From: Orobanche coerulescens
Lineage: Eukaryota; Streptophyta; Magnoliopsida; Lamiales; Orobanchaceae
Reading direction: 5' to 3'
Assembly (NCBI GenBank): GCA_033398695.1
Contig: CM065815.1
Location: 99,848,501-99,912,500 of the forward strand
Length of the DNA stretch: 64,000 bases
Position 1 is the first letter of the stretch, and the number at the start of each line of letters is the position of its first letter. Positions 33,331-44,779 of this stretch are shown here, piece by piece. The notes under the pieces were generated by a model that ran no database searches, was not told the DNA's origin, and saw only the letters and a program-made list of their open reading frames with translations. The translations under genes were made by a program, and so were the position numbers.

Positions 33331-33755
33331 TTGTGCATAATTGTTTCGCTAGCCAGCTCGGGAGGGTCCTTCGAGGCCTCGGGTGGGATTTGTGGCTTCG
33401 TCCCGGTCCTAGGCGATGCCTGTGTGTGTATGTTTAGTGAATGCATTTTACTCACTCCGGGAGGGTCCGACGGGGCCTCGGGGGAATCTATGACTTCACT
33501 CTGGGTTCATGAGTAAAAACTTCACAGGTTGATGTGTATGTTTAGTGAATGTATTTTACTCACTCCGGGAGGGTCCGACGGGGCCTCGGGGGAATCTATG
33601 ACTTCACTCTGGGTTCACGAGTAAAAACTTCACATGTTGATGTGTATGTTTTGTGAATGTGTTTGCTCACCTCGGGAGGGTTCGACGAGGCCACAGAGGA
33701 AGTCCAATGGTTTCGCCCTGGATTCACGAGTGAAACTTCACGGGTGCGTGTGTAT
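33331..33755 (+). repeat. 108-bp tandem repeats in C1 LTR
   Basis: Copies begin at 33431, 33539 and 33647 (tgttt-gtgaatg), with a more diverged one before 33431. Each contains a ctcgggagggt-cgacgaggcc type core and a bright pattern of alternating gggttcacgagt words. Present at the same place in all four C LTRs (about 38720-39145, 47362-47787 and 52764-53188). Confidence 0.88.
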
Positions 33756-34499
33756 TTTATGTCCGTCGAGGACGCGTGATGTGGGTTTTAACCTTGTGTA
33801 TTGTTATTGGTTTCATTTGTGAAAAACAAAACCTTTGGGCTGTGACGCTGTTGATATTTGGAAAGAGAAGGATTCAGAAATCCTAAATTGTTTTCTATTA
33901 AAACTCTCGATGGCATTTTAAACTGTTTTATAAATTGTTTCCTTTTTTTTGTGATCTTTAGGTTTTGGAAATATTTACCCAAACTCTTGCCTCGGGAAGT
34001 ACTTTTTCTTTACGTTTGGATCTTTGAGGATTTCCCGGTTATTGTTATTCGTGGAATGTGAATTGTATGGCTCGTATTTGCACTTTGTTCTTGCACTAGC
34101 AAAATAGTGGAGTTTTGCTAATCCCCGAGTATTCGGGGGGTGGATGTCTGTTTTTGCATTCAAGTTTGGGAGCATAACACAGGGTCGGCACGAAGGATGA
34201 TGAAAGATGAACGATACTAATCACACGAGGATCCGTATGAGGTCATTGGTTTAGTTATAGTTTATTTTCCGCTGCAGTATTCTTTCCCGTTGTACAGGAG
34301 TGTTTGTATTCGACCCCTGCGTGGGCATGTAATGAGTTTGAGTTGTATGTATTTATTAAAAGACCAAATCGGTCTACTAAGTCATTTTAGCCTTAAAGGC
34401 ATTTTCGATATATTTCATGTTGTTACTAGCCTGGTAGATCCTTGAGGAAAGGTTCTACGGCGTGTAATATCCCTGAGTGGATTGGGGGTGTTACATAAA

Positions 34500-34512
34500 T
34501 GGTATCGGAGCT
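34500..34512 (+). promoter_or_regulatory. LARD C primer-binding site
   Basis: tggtatcggagct, five bases after the LTR, identical to that of A and D and one base off the initiator Met tRNA complement. Copy 2 is at 48531-48543. Confidence 0.88.
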
Positions 34513-36210
34513 CTATGTTGTGGAAACCTAGGCTGTCGGGTCAGTGGTGTCTGTTGAGTTTTGTCTCGTCGGATTTTGTCTGACTGAGTCGTGTCGCGAC
34601 GCGTCGTCTGAGTTTGTTGTTCGTGATTAGTATCGTGGGGCGATCATCATCTTCGTGCGACCTGTGGCTATAAGTCCCCCTTCTTTGTGTTGTGCCTCGT
34701 GTGACACGAGCTATTTTTATGATTATTTGTTCAGTGGCGGAATCCTCTTATGGATTTTGATTTCTTGATACGTGATTATTTGACTCTCATATTTTGTTCA
34801 TATGAGGAGTAGTGTTGCTGGATTGTGCATGTTGGTCTGTATTTCTCTTATCCGCTGCATGAGTTCTTTTGTAATGGCTTTCGGTATTTTACCGACTGAG
34901 TTTTATTTCGAAAACCGATTCCCTTAACTGAGTTTTTGGCATTATGGCCTTGATCGTTTTGGCTAAATTCTTATGACGGTATTTAGTATTTTGTAAAGGG
35001 CTTTTGTGAGTTTTTGAAATATTACCGTCATCGGCCTTTTTGGAGTTTTTGTAAATGGCTTTTAGCCTGGTGGGTTCCGACGCGGGACCCATGGCGCTAT
35101 AAAGTTTTGTGTAATTACCTGAAATTTTAGGGCATTCTAGCCCATTGAATTATCCTTGAAAACCTTGAGTATCTTAGAAAATAAGTTTGGAGACGTACTT
35201 TTAAAATGAATTGTTTTCTCGTGGTACTTCCAAGGTGCCACAATATGTTTCAAAATTCTTCTACCTCGAGGACCAAAATGTTTTGAGATATTTTCAATGA
35301 TTTAGAAATGCTTTTGCTTAGGCCCGAGGGTCGAATATTTCCGAAAGTTTTTCACGAAAAGAAAGTGTCCTCATTTTTATCGAATGCGAAATGGTTTTCC
35401 AAAGTCTCGATAACGATGTTTCACGTTTGTACTTTTTGAAAGGTGATACTCAAGATCAACCAGTGTTCTTCTAAATTATTTTCAAAATGAGGTTTCGTTT
35501 TTAAAACCTATCAATTCCCGTTTGCGTTTGGGAATGTATGTATGATGTTTGCTTTGTCGTTATGATGTTTGCTCCCGAGTATGATCGAATTGGTGGCATG
35601 AACGTCGAGGCGTTGCCACGCATTTGTTGTACTAGCCCTCTGTGAGAGGTGTGAACTGGTATTTACTATTTGTCGCCTCGTGGTGATTTGTGTGTTGTCG
35701 CATGAGTGTGAGCTGTCGAAGCTTGGGTTTGTACGTTTGTGTACATGTGTGATTGTTTCATGATGTTTGTAATTATGTGCTGGTTATCGTTCGGGCCGTT
35801 GAGGTCTACAAACGATACCGTCATTGTTGTAATGTTTGTGTGTGTGTGTATTACCTTGCGATGGTAATTGTTGTATATGATATGTGTTATGATTCTTTGT
35901 TGTGCTGAGTTGGCATCTCCACTATGTTGTTTTGCGACGTTATGCCCCATTGTATCTAGCATTTGTATTTTTGGTATGCCGAGCCGAGACGTTTCAACCG
36001 TGATGTGCCGGGGCATGCATGTGTAAATTGTCCTTCTCGTCGGTAACACATTTGAAGTGTGGACTCGAGGGACACCGAATTCAATTTTGCGAATTGGCTA
36101 CTGAGACTTTCGGAGTTCGCACTTCAGTGCAGTTATCAGAATCGGCTTTGAGAGGCCTTTGAAGGATGTTTCTATCGGTTTCTTGTTGTGTTGTCGCCGT
36201 GATTTCGTTG

Positions 36211-36263
36211 TTGTGAGTTTCGGGGACGACACTTCTTTTAGAAGAGGTCGAATATAATACCCG
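36211..36263 (+). repeat. Internal mimic of PPT-LTR junction
   Basis: gtttcggggacgacacttc, then ttttagaagaggtcgaa, then tataatacccg. This matches, with differences, the true junction at 36959-37001 (hairpin, ttttaaggagggtagaa, tgtaatacccg). Repeated at 50239-50291 in unit 2. Confidence 0.75.
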
Positions 36264-36957
36264 TATTATTTTTGGCTTCTGCATTTTTTTTTCTTTCTCA
36301 AGTCTATTGACTCACTCGTGTTAGTTGATATTTTCTGAACTTGTTCTGTATTTCGGTTTTATCGTTCGAACGAGTTGTGATCTTGTTTTGTGTCGACCTG
36401 GTTATCGCTGTGACTTTTTCGAGTTCGGTTCGATTCTTGTGAACCTTGGAGTTGTTGTTTGAATTTTATTGTTCTTCGTGATTCAAACATGATTGTTCGC
36501 TTTTTGTTGTCTCGACCGTTGTGGTTTGATCGTTTGATTGTTCGGTTTTTGTTGATCTCATCTCGTGATTGTTGAGCATTCAGACTCCTTCGTGAAATTA
36601 GTCTCGTTTTCGATCTTCCAACCCTTGGGCGGTGGAATTCTGTATTTGTTCAACGTTTGGTTCGCGTTTTGATTGATGTACCGTTGGGGTTGGTCAATCA
36701 TATTGATTTTGTTTCGTTGTGTTTTGTGATTGTTCGGATAATTGACTTGACTATATTATCCGTTTGATGACGCTTATCACTTGTTGGTTTTATTATGTTC
36801 TACCAGCGACGTGTTGGTCGTCGTGAAGCTTGTTTTCACGCCATTTATCCTTTTGCGTTGCTTGTAACGTCTCTCCGATGGGCATAAGTTACGCGTTTCT
36901 TGTGTATCTTGTTGAGTTTTCCTGGAGGGATATTGCTTCTCCCTACTTGTTTTAAGT

Positions 36958-36990
36958 TTCGGGACGAAACTTCTTTTAAGGAGGGTAGAA
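36958..36990 (+). promoter_or_regulatory. LARD C polypurine tract and hairpin
   Basis: aagtttcgggacgaaactt is an inverted repeat, followed by the purine-rich aaggagggtagaa next to the 3' LTR. Shared with chromoviruses A and B, although C makes no protein. Confidence 0.82.
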
Positions 36991-39881
36991 TGTAATACCC
37001 GTAATTTCGATTTCCGGTAATTTCTTTTTTCGGCGGAAGTCCGTTTTGACGACTCGCTCATGACCGTTTCGTCATTCTGAGAATGATTAATTCTACCCTT
37101 TTTGACATCCGAGTTCGTTTCGGTGTCGTTTTGTTGAGTTCCGTGCTTTTTAGTGACTTTTCCGGACTTGAGTTCGATTCTTGCGAATCTCATTCGAAAC
37201 TGCTGTTTCGAGTTTCCCATAAGTCCGTTTAACTTTGTTAGACGTGTCGCGAACTTCGGTTTGGTGTTTCGATCATGTATCGTGTATTTCGGACGTTTTG
37301 GGCCATTTTCGTAATTTCCCAAAGTTTGGGGTAATTACTTTCCGTTGTCGAATTTCGAGCCTTCGGGTGGTCAGAATCGTGTGTTCTCTTAGTGCTTGAG
37401 TTCGTCTCTGCGAGTACTTCGTAACCGTATCTTCGATTCGTATTCAGGTTCGGGTTTCGGGGTCGTTCGGGCCGTCGGAGTTGGCCCTGGCCGAGTCATG
37501 GCCGGCGATCTGGCCCCGGCCGCATCGCCGAGTTACGGCCGTTAGTGCTCGGCAGTTACGTACGTAAGGCCGGTTACGTACGTAACGGGCCGGCAGATTT
37601 GGGGCAGTGACTCGGTTACGTACGTAAGCCTTGGCCGGTTACGTACGTAACCCTGCCTGCAGGCAGCCTATTTAAGGCCCTGCAGTCGTTTTTTTCGCCA
37701 TTTTTCTCCTTCTTCTCCTTCTCTTCCGCGGCTGGAGTTGTTCTTATCATGGAGCCATGTTGTTTAACAACAAATCCATGAAGTTCTTGAGGTTATATCA
37801 TTGATCAATCATCCTATAACATCCTTCGATCCAGCGAATCAAGGTGAGATTTCTTAGAACCCTATTTTGAGAAATTTTGGGGTTTTTGCGTTTTTGTCCG
37901 ATTCGTTCCGTATTGTTGATTAATTCATGTTGGGTCTGATTAATCTTGGTAGTATTCTTGAGTTTAACATCATTTAATCCATCGTTCTTCGTCGAATCGA
38001 AGTATAATTCTTGATTTCATTCGAATCGACTCTTTGGGGGATTTGTTCTCGATCTCGTTTTCCATCCATTTTTGATGGATCTATTGCGGTTAAATGATGT
38101 TGTTAAACATATTCTATGGATTGTATATCCATATTTCAACTTGGAATTCCATTTTCGTGTTTTGACGGGACGAATTGTGTTCTTGGCCGTTTTGGGGGAA
38201 ACACTTGAACTTTCGTCATTCGTTCCTTGAATTCAACGGTTTTGAGTCGTGTTATGGAATTCATTTCATTGTTTCCATTGCCCTTCGTAGTTTATGACCG
38301 CGAGTTGGCGATCGGTGGAGTCGGCGGGTTCGTAGTCGGTTCGTGTCAACCTACTTCGGTCGATTCTCCGCGTTGTTCTTATTCGAGGCAAGTACTTTGT
38401 CCATACATTTCTTGTTTTGTGGATATGATGATTGGTGATCGTCTTGGTATGTTTTTTTGTTTGTTTGAAATGAGTTTTCAAAATATTTGGCTAGCCTCGT
38501 TAAAGGCTCACTTTCAAAACGCATGTGTTTTGTAAATTGTGTGGGTTGTAAGTGACTACGTGAATCCTTTGGATATGTTTGGTGTTGATGTTGCGCTTGA
38601 TAATGCGTGTGTACGTATATTATCTCTTTTCGGGGCGTTATGGTTTGACGTGGTGTTTTGCTAAGTGTTTGATGCCTCTAGGTAAATTGTTTGGATATCC
38701 TTGGTGTGATATGTTATTTGTGCATAATTGTTTCGCTAGCCAGCTCGGGAGAGTCCTTCGAGGCCTCGGGTGGGATTTGTGGCTTCGTCCCGGTCCTAGG
38801 CGATGCCTGTGTGTGTATGTTTAGTGAATGTATTTTACTCACTCCGGGAGGGTCCGACGGGGCCTCGGGGGAATCTATGACTTCACTCTGGGTTCACGAG
38901 TAAAAACTTCACAGGTTGATGTGTATGTTTAGTGAATGTATTTTACTCACTCCGGGAGGGTCCGACGGGGCCTCGGGGGAATCTATGACTTCACTCTGGG
39001 TTCATGAGTAAAAACTTCACAGGTTGATGTGTATGTTTTGTGAATGTGTTTGCTCACCTCGGGAGGGTTCGACGGGGCCACGGAGGGAGTCCAATGGTTT
39101 CGCCCTGGATTCACGAGTGAAACTTCACGGGTGCGTGTGTATTTTATGTCCGTCGAGGACGCGTGATGTGGGTTTTAACCTTGTGTATTGTTATTGGTTT
39201 CATTTGTGAAAAACAAACCTTTGGGCTGTGACGCTGTTGATTTTTGGAAAGAGAAGGATTCAGAAATCCTAAATTGTTTTCTATTAAAACTCTCGATGGC
39301 ATTTTAAACTGTTTTATAAATTGTTTCCTTTTTTTTGTGATCTTTCGGTTTTGGAAATATTTACCCAAACTCTTGCCTCGGGAAGTACTTTTTCTTTATG
39401 TTTGGATCTTTGAGGATTTCCTGGTTATTGTTATTCATGGAATGTGAATTGTATGGCTCATATTTGCACTTTGTTCTTGCACTAGCAAAATAGTGGAGTT
39501 TTGCTAACCCCCGAGTATTCGGGGGGTGGATGTTTGTTTTTGCATTCAGGTTTGGGAGCATAACACAGGGTCGGCACGAAGGATGATGAAAGATGAACGA
39601 TACTAATCACACGAGGATCCATATGAGGTCCTTGGTTTAGTTATAGTTTATTTTCCGCTGCAGTATTCTTTCCCGTTGTACGGGAGTGTTTGTATTCGAC
39701 CCCTGCATGGGCATGTAATGAGTTTGAGTTGTATGTATTTATTAAAAGACCAAATCGGTCTACTGAGTCATTTTATCCTTAAAGGCATTGTCGATATATT
39801 TCATGTTGTTACTAGCATGGTAGATCCTTGAGGAAAGGTTCTACGGCGTGTAATATCCCTGAGCGGATTGGGGGTGTTACA
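36991..39881 (+). repeat. LARD C 3' LTR (C2)
   Basis: 2,891 bp with canonical tgtaatacccg start and gtgttaca end. The palindrome block (37555-37653) lacks an insert present in C1. TATA-like box at 37669. C2 groups with C4 by shared variants (for example tatgtttggtgttgatg at 38575 and its match in C4), so the LTR pair had diverged before the tandem duplication. Confidence 0.93.
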
Positions 39882-40445
39882 CACTAAAGGATTTAATGAC
39901 GGCCATAAAACGTCATTAAAATGTATCCATGACGTTTTTGAACCGTCATCAATTTTGCCGTCTATACCGGAGTCGTGGTTTGAGCATGATACAATGACGT
40001 TTCTAAAACATCATCAAAATATTTTCTACGACGACTTATAAACGTCATAAGAAGAAAGCCATGACACATGATAATTGTCATGAAATATGTTTTACGACAT
40101 GTCAGAAACGTCATGAAAAGTATGGGATGATACTTCATAATTATCATGAAAACGTCATCAAAATATTTTCTACGACAACTTATAAACGTCATAAGCAGAA
40201 AGACATGACACATGATAATTGTCATGAAATACGTTTTATGACATGTAAAAACCGTCATGAAAAGAAACGGATGATACTTCATAATTGTCATGAAAACGTC
40301 ATCAAAATATTTTGTATGACAACTTATAAACGTCATAAGCAGAAAGCCATGACACATGATAATTGTCATGAAATACGTTTTAGAACATGTAAGAAATATC
40401 ATGAAAAGGAAGGGATGATACTTCATAATTGTCATGAAATAAATA
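39882..40445. repeat. CACTA terminus and subterminal repeats
   Basis: After the CACTA tip, short words tgacgtt/aacgtca occur many times, and a unit of about 144 bp is repeated about three times (starts near 40007, 40151 and 40295, core cgtcatcaaaatatttt). Such subterminal arrays are transposase-binding regions in En/Spm. Because the period is a multiple of three, long frames are open on both strands (40061-40462 plus, 40435-39962 minus). These are repeat artefacts, not genes. Confidence 0.88.
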
Positions 40446-41399
40446 TAATTTTACAAAAATAAATTACTGAATTCAATTATAAATCCATAATCAAATATAT
40501 AGTAGTAGCAGAATTCAAAATAACTAGATTTCCATTTAGGCAACAACTAGTTTCATTGTTTATGCCTTACTTCTATCGGCATAAGCAAGCATATATAATA
40601 TCTAAGATTTGTTCAACAATAGCTTAACCAACACAGAATCAAAATCTAATGGTTCCAAATTTCCCAACAAAACACAACATCAACCTCTCTCAAAGTAACC
40701 CAACCTAGTAGCTAAGTACTACTAATGTGCTAATCTGTCTCAAAAGAAATCAAAAGCTTTATGCAAAGGAACCATGACCACGAGTGCTTAATTGTCAATA
40801 ACAATGTACTTGATTGGCCAAGCAATTGTACTCCCAGATGCATCTTCCATAACAGAAAACTCAGGATGGTAACGATAGAATTCAGCTCCAGGCTTGATAG
40901 CTTCAACAACCTCAATTCTATAGCAATCAGGTCCAAGCTTGTAGCCATGCACCTTTGTTGTAGGGTCAACTGCAGATATTCTCCCTGTAGCCACAACTTC
41001 TTCTGTTCCCTCCGAATCAAGCAACTTGCAGCAGTCTTTAACACAAACTGTGGGTGCTTTAATTGCCTATATAACCAAACACAAAATTAAATAATTACCA
41101 CCAACAGTTGAACATATAAAACACAACCTACCAAAGATGCGTAAATATAACTTATCTTAGAATTCCTAGTTGAAGGACTGAGGGCCCACTCTTTCTTCAT
41201 TGTTTTCAGGTTCCTCCTTGTAAACATATAACCAAATCAACAACATAATATTTGACAGAACATTATGAAAATAATACTGAAACACTACAAGTACTGATAA
41301 AGATAAAATCAGCAACATTCTAAGTAAAGTACTTCTGAAAGCAACACTGAAAATAGGTAGATAATTCTAAAGCCTATCAAAGGACATGCAACAATAGAG

Positions 41400-42720
41400 T
41401 GATAAATTGTAAATATTTCAAGTCACAGAATTTACACAAGTGAAATGAAGGTCAATGGATAATATGGAGAGTCAACGGTTGTGAATAGAGAAGCTATCAA
41501 TGGATGTTTAATGACATTATCAACGGATGTAGAAGTCGATGGATAAAATTAACAACTATATATCCATTGACAGCAACTACTCATTAAGGGAAAAAGACTA
41601 ATTCACAGAGAATCTTTCTGTAGAGATCACATATAGCTTGGAAGCTAAGTTAAACCAAACTGACATGCTCATTACTTGAAGATTAGAGCATGACACATTC
41701 TAAGGAGCATTTCAAAATATTCACCAATGAAAACCTGTCACAAAACAAATATTTCTTGAAACGCAACCACACAAAGAATATGCATGTGAACAAGACCTAC
41801 TATCTTTGTAATTATTTCATTCTGTAATAGATAGGGCTTGTAGAAGCTCTTGTATAAATGCTAGAGAGTAGCAGTGTAGTAAGTATAGAAAAACCAAGTG
41901 TGTTTGCTCAGAATTGGATAGGAAATCTTAAAAAGCAAACTGCAATGAAAACACTTGCAGCTGTGTTATTTTTCAACCCAAAAAATCTTCAAGAAATATA
42001 TAAATCTCTCAGATGGACAATCAAACTCACCTGGAATTTTAAAATACTGTTTTTGAGAATTATTAATTTCACTATCTATATTTTACTTACCCCACTCTTA
42101 GCTTAAAAGTTATAAAAGGTTGAAAAAGGAAGAGATTGTATTCAACCCCCCTTATACAATCATATAGTTGATATTGAGAAATAACAATTGGTATTAGAGA
42201 AAGCTTCGAACACAAAAGAAGTTTAAAGATCCAATTCAACCATGGGAAAGAAGGATACTGGAGTTAAGATAACTGTTCTTGAAAAAAAAAGATTACTTTC
42301 ACTAAAAAGTAAAAATACATCTGCATTTGCTTTCACTTGATTATTCTTATGTCAAGTGCATTGAAAAAGGTCTCATGTTCCTATAAAGGTTTTCACAGAT
42401 GTGAATCTAGATAGAAGCATTGCACCTAACATATTTGTTCCTAAACAAACCAGTTATAGAATACACAGAAGAATATGGAAAGGAGGTGCACAAGGACAAG
42501 AAAGTCGTGTGAAGCTGTGGACTATAAAAAAAGTACTTTGATCTTCCTAGACAAAAGAAAAGGGAATTTATTACATAAAGAAAGGATTGGGCTGCAGATA
42601 GAGAGGACTCAGATGAAGAGGAATTCATCAACCTAACACTTTTGGTAGTTCACTTATTTATACACAGCTCTTATCCAGCACAGGTCATAATACAAATTGT
42701 GAATCACAATGTTTAAAGTC
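41400..42720 (+). mobile_element. Copia remnant inside a CACTA intron (copy 1)
   Basis: Plus-strand LTR-like sequence with atcaacggatg and tatccattgac words ends in gattgtattcaacccccc and aataaca (42186). A degenerate primer site tggtattagag follows at 42189-42199, then a possible gag start at 42242 (MGKKDTGVKITVLEKK). Bits of gag end near 42600 (WAADREDSDEEEFINL). Pol is missing. The left boundary is uncertain. It resembles Sirevirus-type copia. Copy 2 is at about 55445-56770. Confidence 0.55.
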
Positions 42721-42900
42721 TCAAATAAGAACCATACAAGAGAAACTTAAAACATCGAAATTAGGTTAGTAACTTACTCGTGGAGATGGAGTCGCAACAG
42801 CAGGGTGCTGCTGTGTGCTCTTGCTTTTACCATCACTAGTACCATGACAAGAACAACCACTTTGGCCCTGTCAAACAGAAAGCACAATCCACTTTAATCC

Positions 42901-42901
42901 C

Positions 42902-42971
<70 letters not shown>
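42901..42971. repeat. (CT)n(TA)n microsatellite, copy 1
   Basis: About 26 bp of CT followed by about 45 bp of TA. In the second tandem unit the same locus (56949-57009) has a longer CT and a shorter TA tract, so it has changed since the duplication. Confidence 0.95.
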
Positions 42972-42973
<2 letters not shown>

Positions 42974-44779
42974 CAGTACATAGCAACATTAGAGCATAAA
43001 ACTTACAACTTTTAAAATAATATCCTCAAGAATTGTCATACGCTTATTCTCCGCCTCAAGTTTAGCCTCTAGATTTGCTTTCCAGCTGGTATTTTGTATT
43101 TGGGCATCTAACTTTGAAGGTGTAACACCTGCTCCCATACCTATAACATGACCAGGTTTCTCCTTACCAAGAACTTGACTCAATACATCCCACTTTACAG
43201 GAACAGGCTCTTGACTAAGCGGCTGATCATTCAGTTTCTCTTGAATCTCAGCCTTTAAATAAAGCAACAATTAAGTTCATTACATGTAAAATGAAACTGC
43301 ATCTTAAATAAGCAACAATTGGTCATGGAGAATACTTACAATTTTTTTGGCCATATACTCATTTTTGGCTTTCTTTGGTTCATGGCCTTTAATAAATGAC
43401 TCAGTCCTACTCAATGTTTTTCCAGGATTATTCAGTTCCTAATTGAATAGAAACAAAAATTTCAGTCCTACTCGATGCAAATTCCAATTATGGTCTAAGA
43501 TGGTTATAGAAGACAAAACATGATTAATACACAAATATTTTATCAGATATTCTCCCACAACTGACTTACATATTCATATTGCATCCTTGCATACCCTTGT
43601 CGGCTTTGTGTGTGTGGAAGAAGCTGTAAACCTCTTATTTTCTTCATTTTCTCACTCTTTTCCTGCATATCATATAAACATAATATGGTTACATATGCAC
43701 CGAAAACCTAATTTCAGATTAGAAAGCAAAATATATCCTCAACTCCTTAATGTTATTATTACTACTATTGTTGGTATTAATATTATTATTGGTATTACTA
43801 TTACTGGTTATTGATCTCACAGCCACTTACTTTCCATTGATCTGAACGACGTATTGCAACAAATTAATCCCACTTGTTTTTCGGCACATCTGTGGGTCTT
43901 AACATGTTAATATGTCTTGTAGTTTCTGCCTTGTTGTGCCGAGACTCTAAAATCTTGGTAATGCTAATAGACAATTCAGATTTATAAGCCCTCCACATCC
44001 TTCCACATTGTTGTAAGACAACTGTCTTATGAGTAAGCTCCACACAAAATTTTTGCTACAATATGATATTAAAATGTTATCTATTTCCACAGTAAAAACA
44101 TGTATGTGTATATGCCAATAGAACACAAGTAGATACACAAATGGGAAAACACATTACCATCAAAAGTTTCCAGATTTCATCTTTTGCAAGAGGTGCCGCT
44201 GTGTCCACCTTGTGCCAAGTATCTATGTTGATTGGCACTTGCTCTCGTACCAAACAACCAATAGTAGAGCTAAATCTCACTGAAAGTTGTCCAACAGGTT
44301 GTCCATTTTCATTCCACACAACCTCTTGCTTTGTTGTCTCTCCCGTTGGAATGACTTGTAAGGTAGTTTTACCTCTTACACGTTTCTTTCCTGTGTTACC
44401 ACTAGGAGTAAGTTCAGATTCAAGCTCAGTTTTATGGCGAGCTTCATGGTCAGCTTCAGGATCATATAGTGCACCTGATTCAGCCCCTATTGTTGGACCT
44501 CTCTTCCTCCCTGTTTTCATAGTCTATGTCTATGTAACAGAAGACAACAATGTTATATGATAATAATAATAATAATAATTATAATAATAGGATCAGATAC
44601 ACATGTTATGTTCACAATGTACCAATGTTCTAAACAAATGATAATTTTATATAATATATCAATCACCAAAAATACAGATGAATAACATCAAAACTGATTA
44701 CAAAACATTGATGCACAATCTTATGCATATTACAAAGAGCATAAAATCTCACATTATACAGAGTCAAACATACAATAAA

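Larger units (their letters stand above)
31586..34494 (+). repeat. LARD C 5' LTR (C1)
   Basis: Starts tataatacccg (terminal TG mutated to TA) and ends gggggtgttaca. It contains palindromes ttacgtacgtaa at about 32154-32272, a TATTTAA box at 32286, and four diverged copies of a 108-bp repeat around 33330-33750. The 102-codon frame near 32844 occurs in every copy of this LTR but lacks an ATG start and was not called as a gene. C1 shares private variants with C3, for example ggccggttacatat at 32170. Confidence 0.93.
34495..36990 (+). other. LARD C internal region, non-coding
   Basis: The start resembles the D leader (primer site, gtcgggtc, gtggctataagtc). The rest has no gag or pol similarity. 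A 127-codon minus-strand frame (35666-36049) is open in both tandem copies but has no recognisable domain and lies in near-identical duplicated DNA. At 36211-36260 a second hairpin/purine tract followed by tataatacccg mimics an internal-to-LTR junction, so 36253-36990 may derive from another LTR. Confidence 0.75.
31586..39881 (+). mobile_element. LARD C: large non-coding LTR retrotransposon (copy 1)
   Basis: An 8,296-bp element: 2,909-bp 5' LTR, 2,496-bp internal region, 2,891-bp 3' LTR, with CACTA target duplications. The internal region has a Met-type primer-binding site, a leader resembling that of chromovirus D, and the same hairpin plus polypurine tract as A and B, but no recognisable gag or pol. 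This is the structure of a large retrotransposon derivative that depends on proteins of an autonomous chromovirus. Confidence 0.9.
40788..44520 (-). pseudogene. CACTA ORF2-type gene, copy 1 (multi-exon)
   Basis: Exons inferred from similarity and GT-AG sites: 44520-44156 (MKTGRKRGPTIGAESGALY, VREQVPINIDTWHKVD), about 44055-43835 (GRMWRAYKSELSI), about 43665-43571 (QLLPHTQSRQGYARMQ), 43438-43341 (SRTESFIKGHEPKKAKNEY), about 43257-43007 (GHVIGMGAGVTPSKLD), 42868-42780, and 41066-40788 (GTEEVVATGRISAVDP, ending KYIVIDN). The pattern matches plant Transposase_24 and DUF8039 proteins of CACTA elements, whose role is not established. The second exon has an in-frame TAA after NKWD, in both tandem copies, and a copia remnant sits in the last long intron. 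Confidence 0.78.

Noticed and set aside
35666..36049. 127-codon minus-strand frame, identical at 49694-50077
   Set aside because: No recognisable domain; identity between copies only reflects the recent tandem duplication of non-coding LARD DNA.
39962..40462. Overlapping 157- and 133-codon frames on both strands
   Set aside because: They translate the CACTA subterminal repeat; the period is a multiple of three and the peptides are repetitive.
40730..41090. 104- and 109-codon frames overlapping the 78-codon minus frame
   Set aside because: Only the 41066-40788 minus reading has CACTA protein similarity; the others are shadows in other frames.
42189..42199. Intact primer-binding site of an active copia element
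   Set aside because: The motif has a C-to-T change, and no pol or second LTR follows; called a remnant instead.
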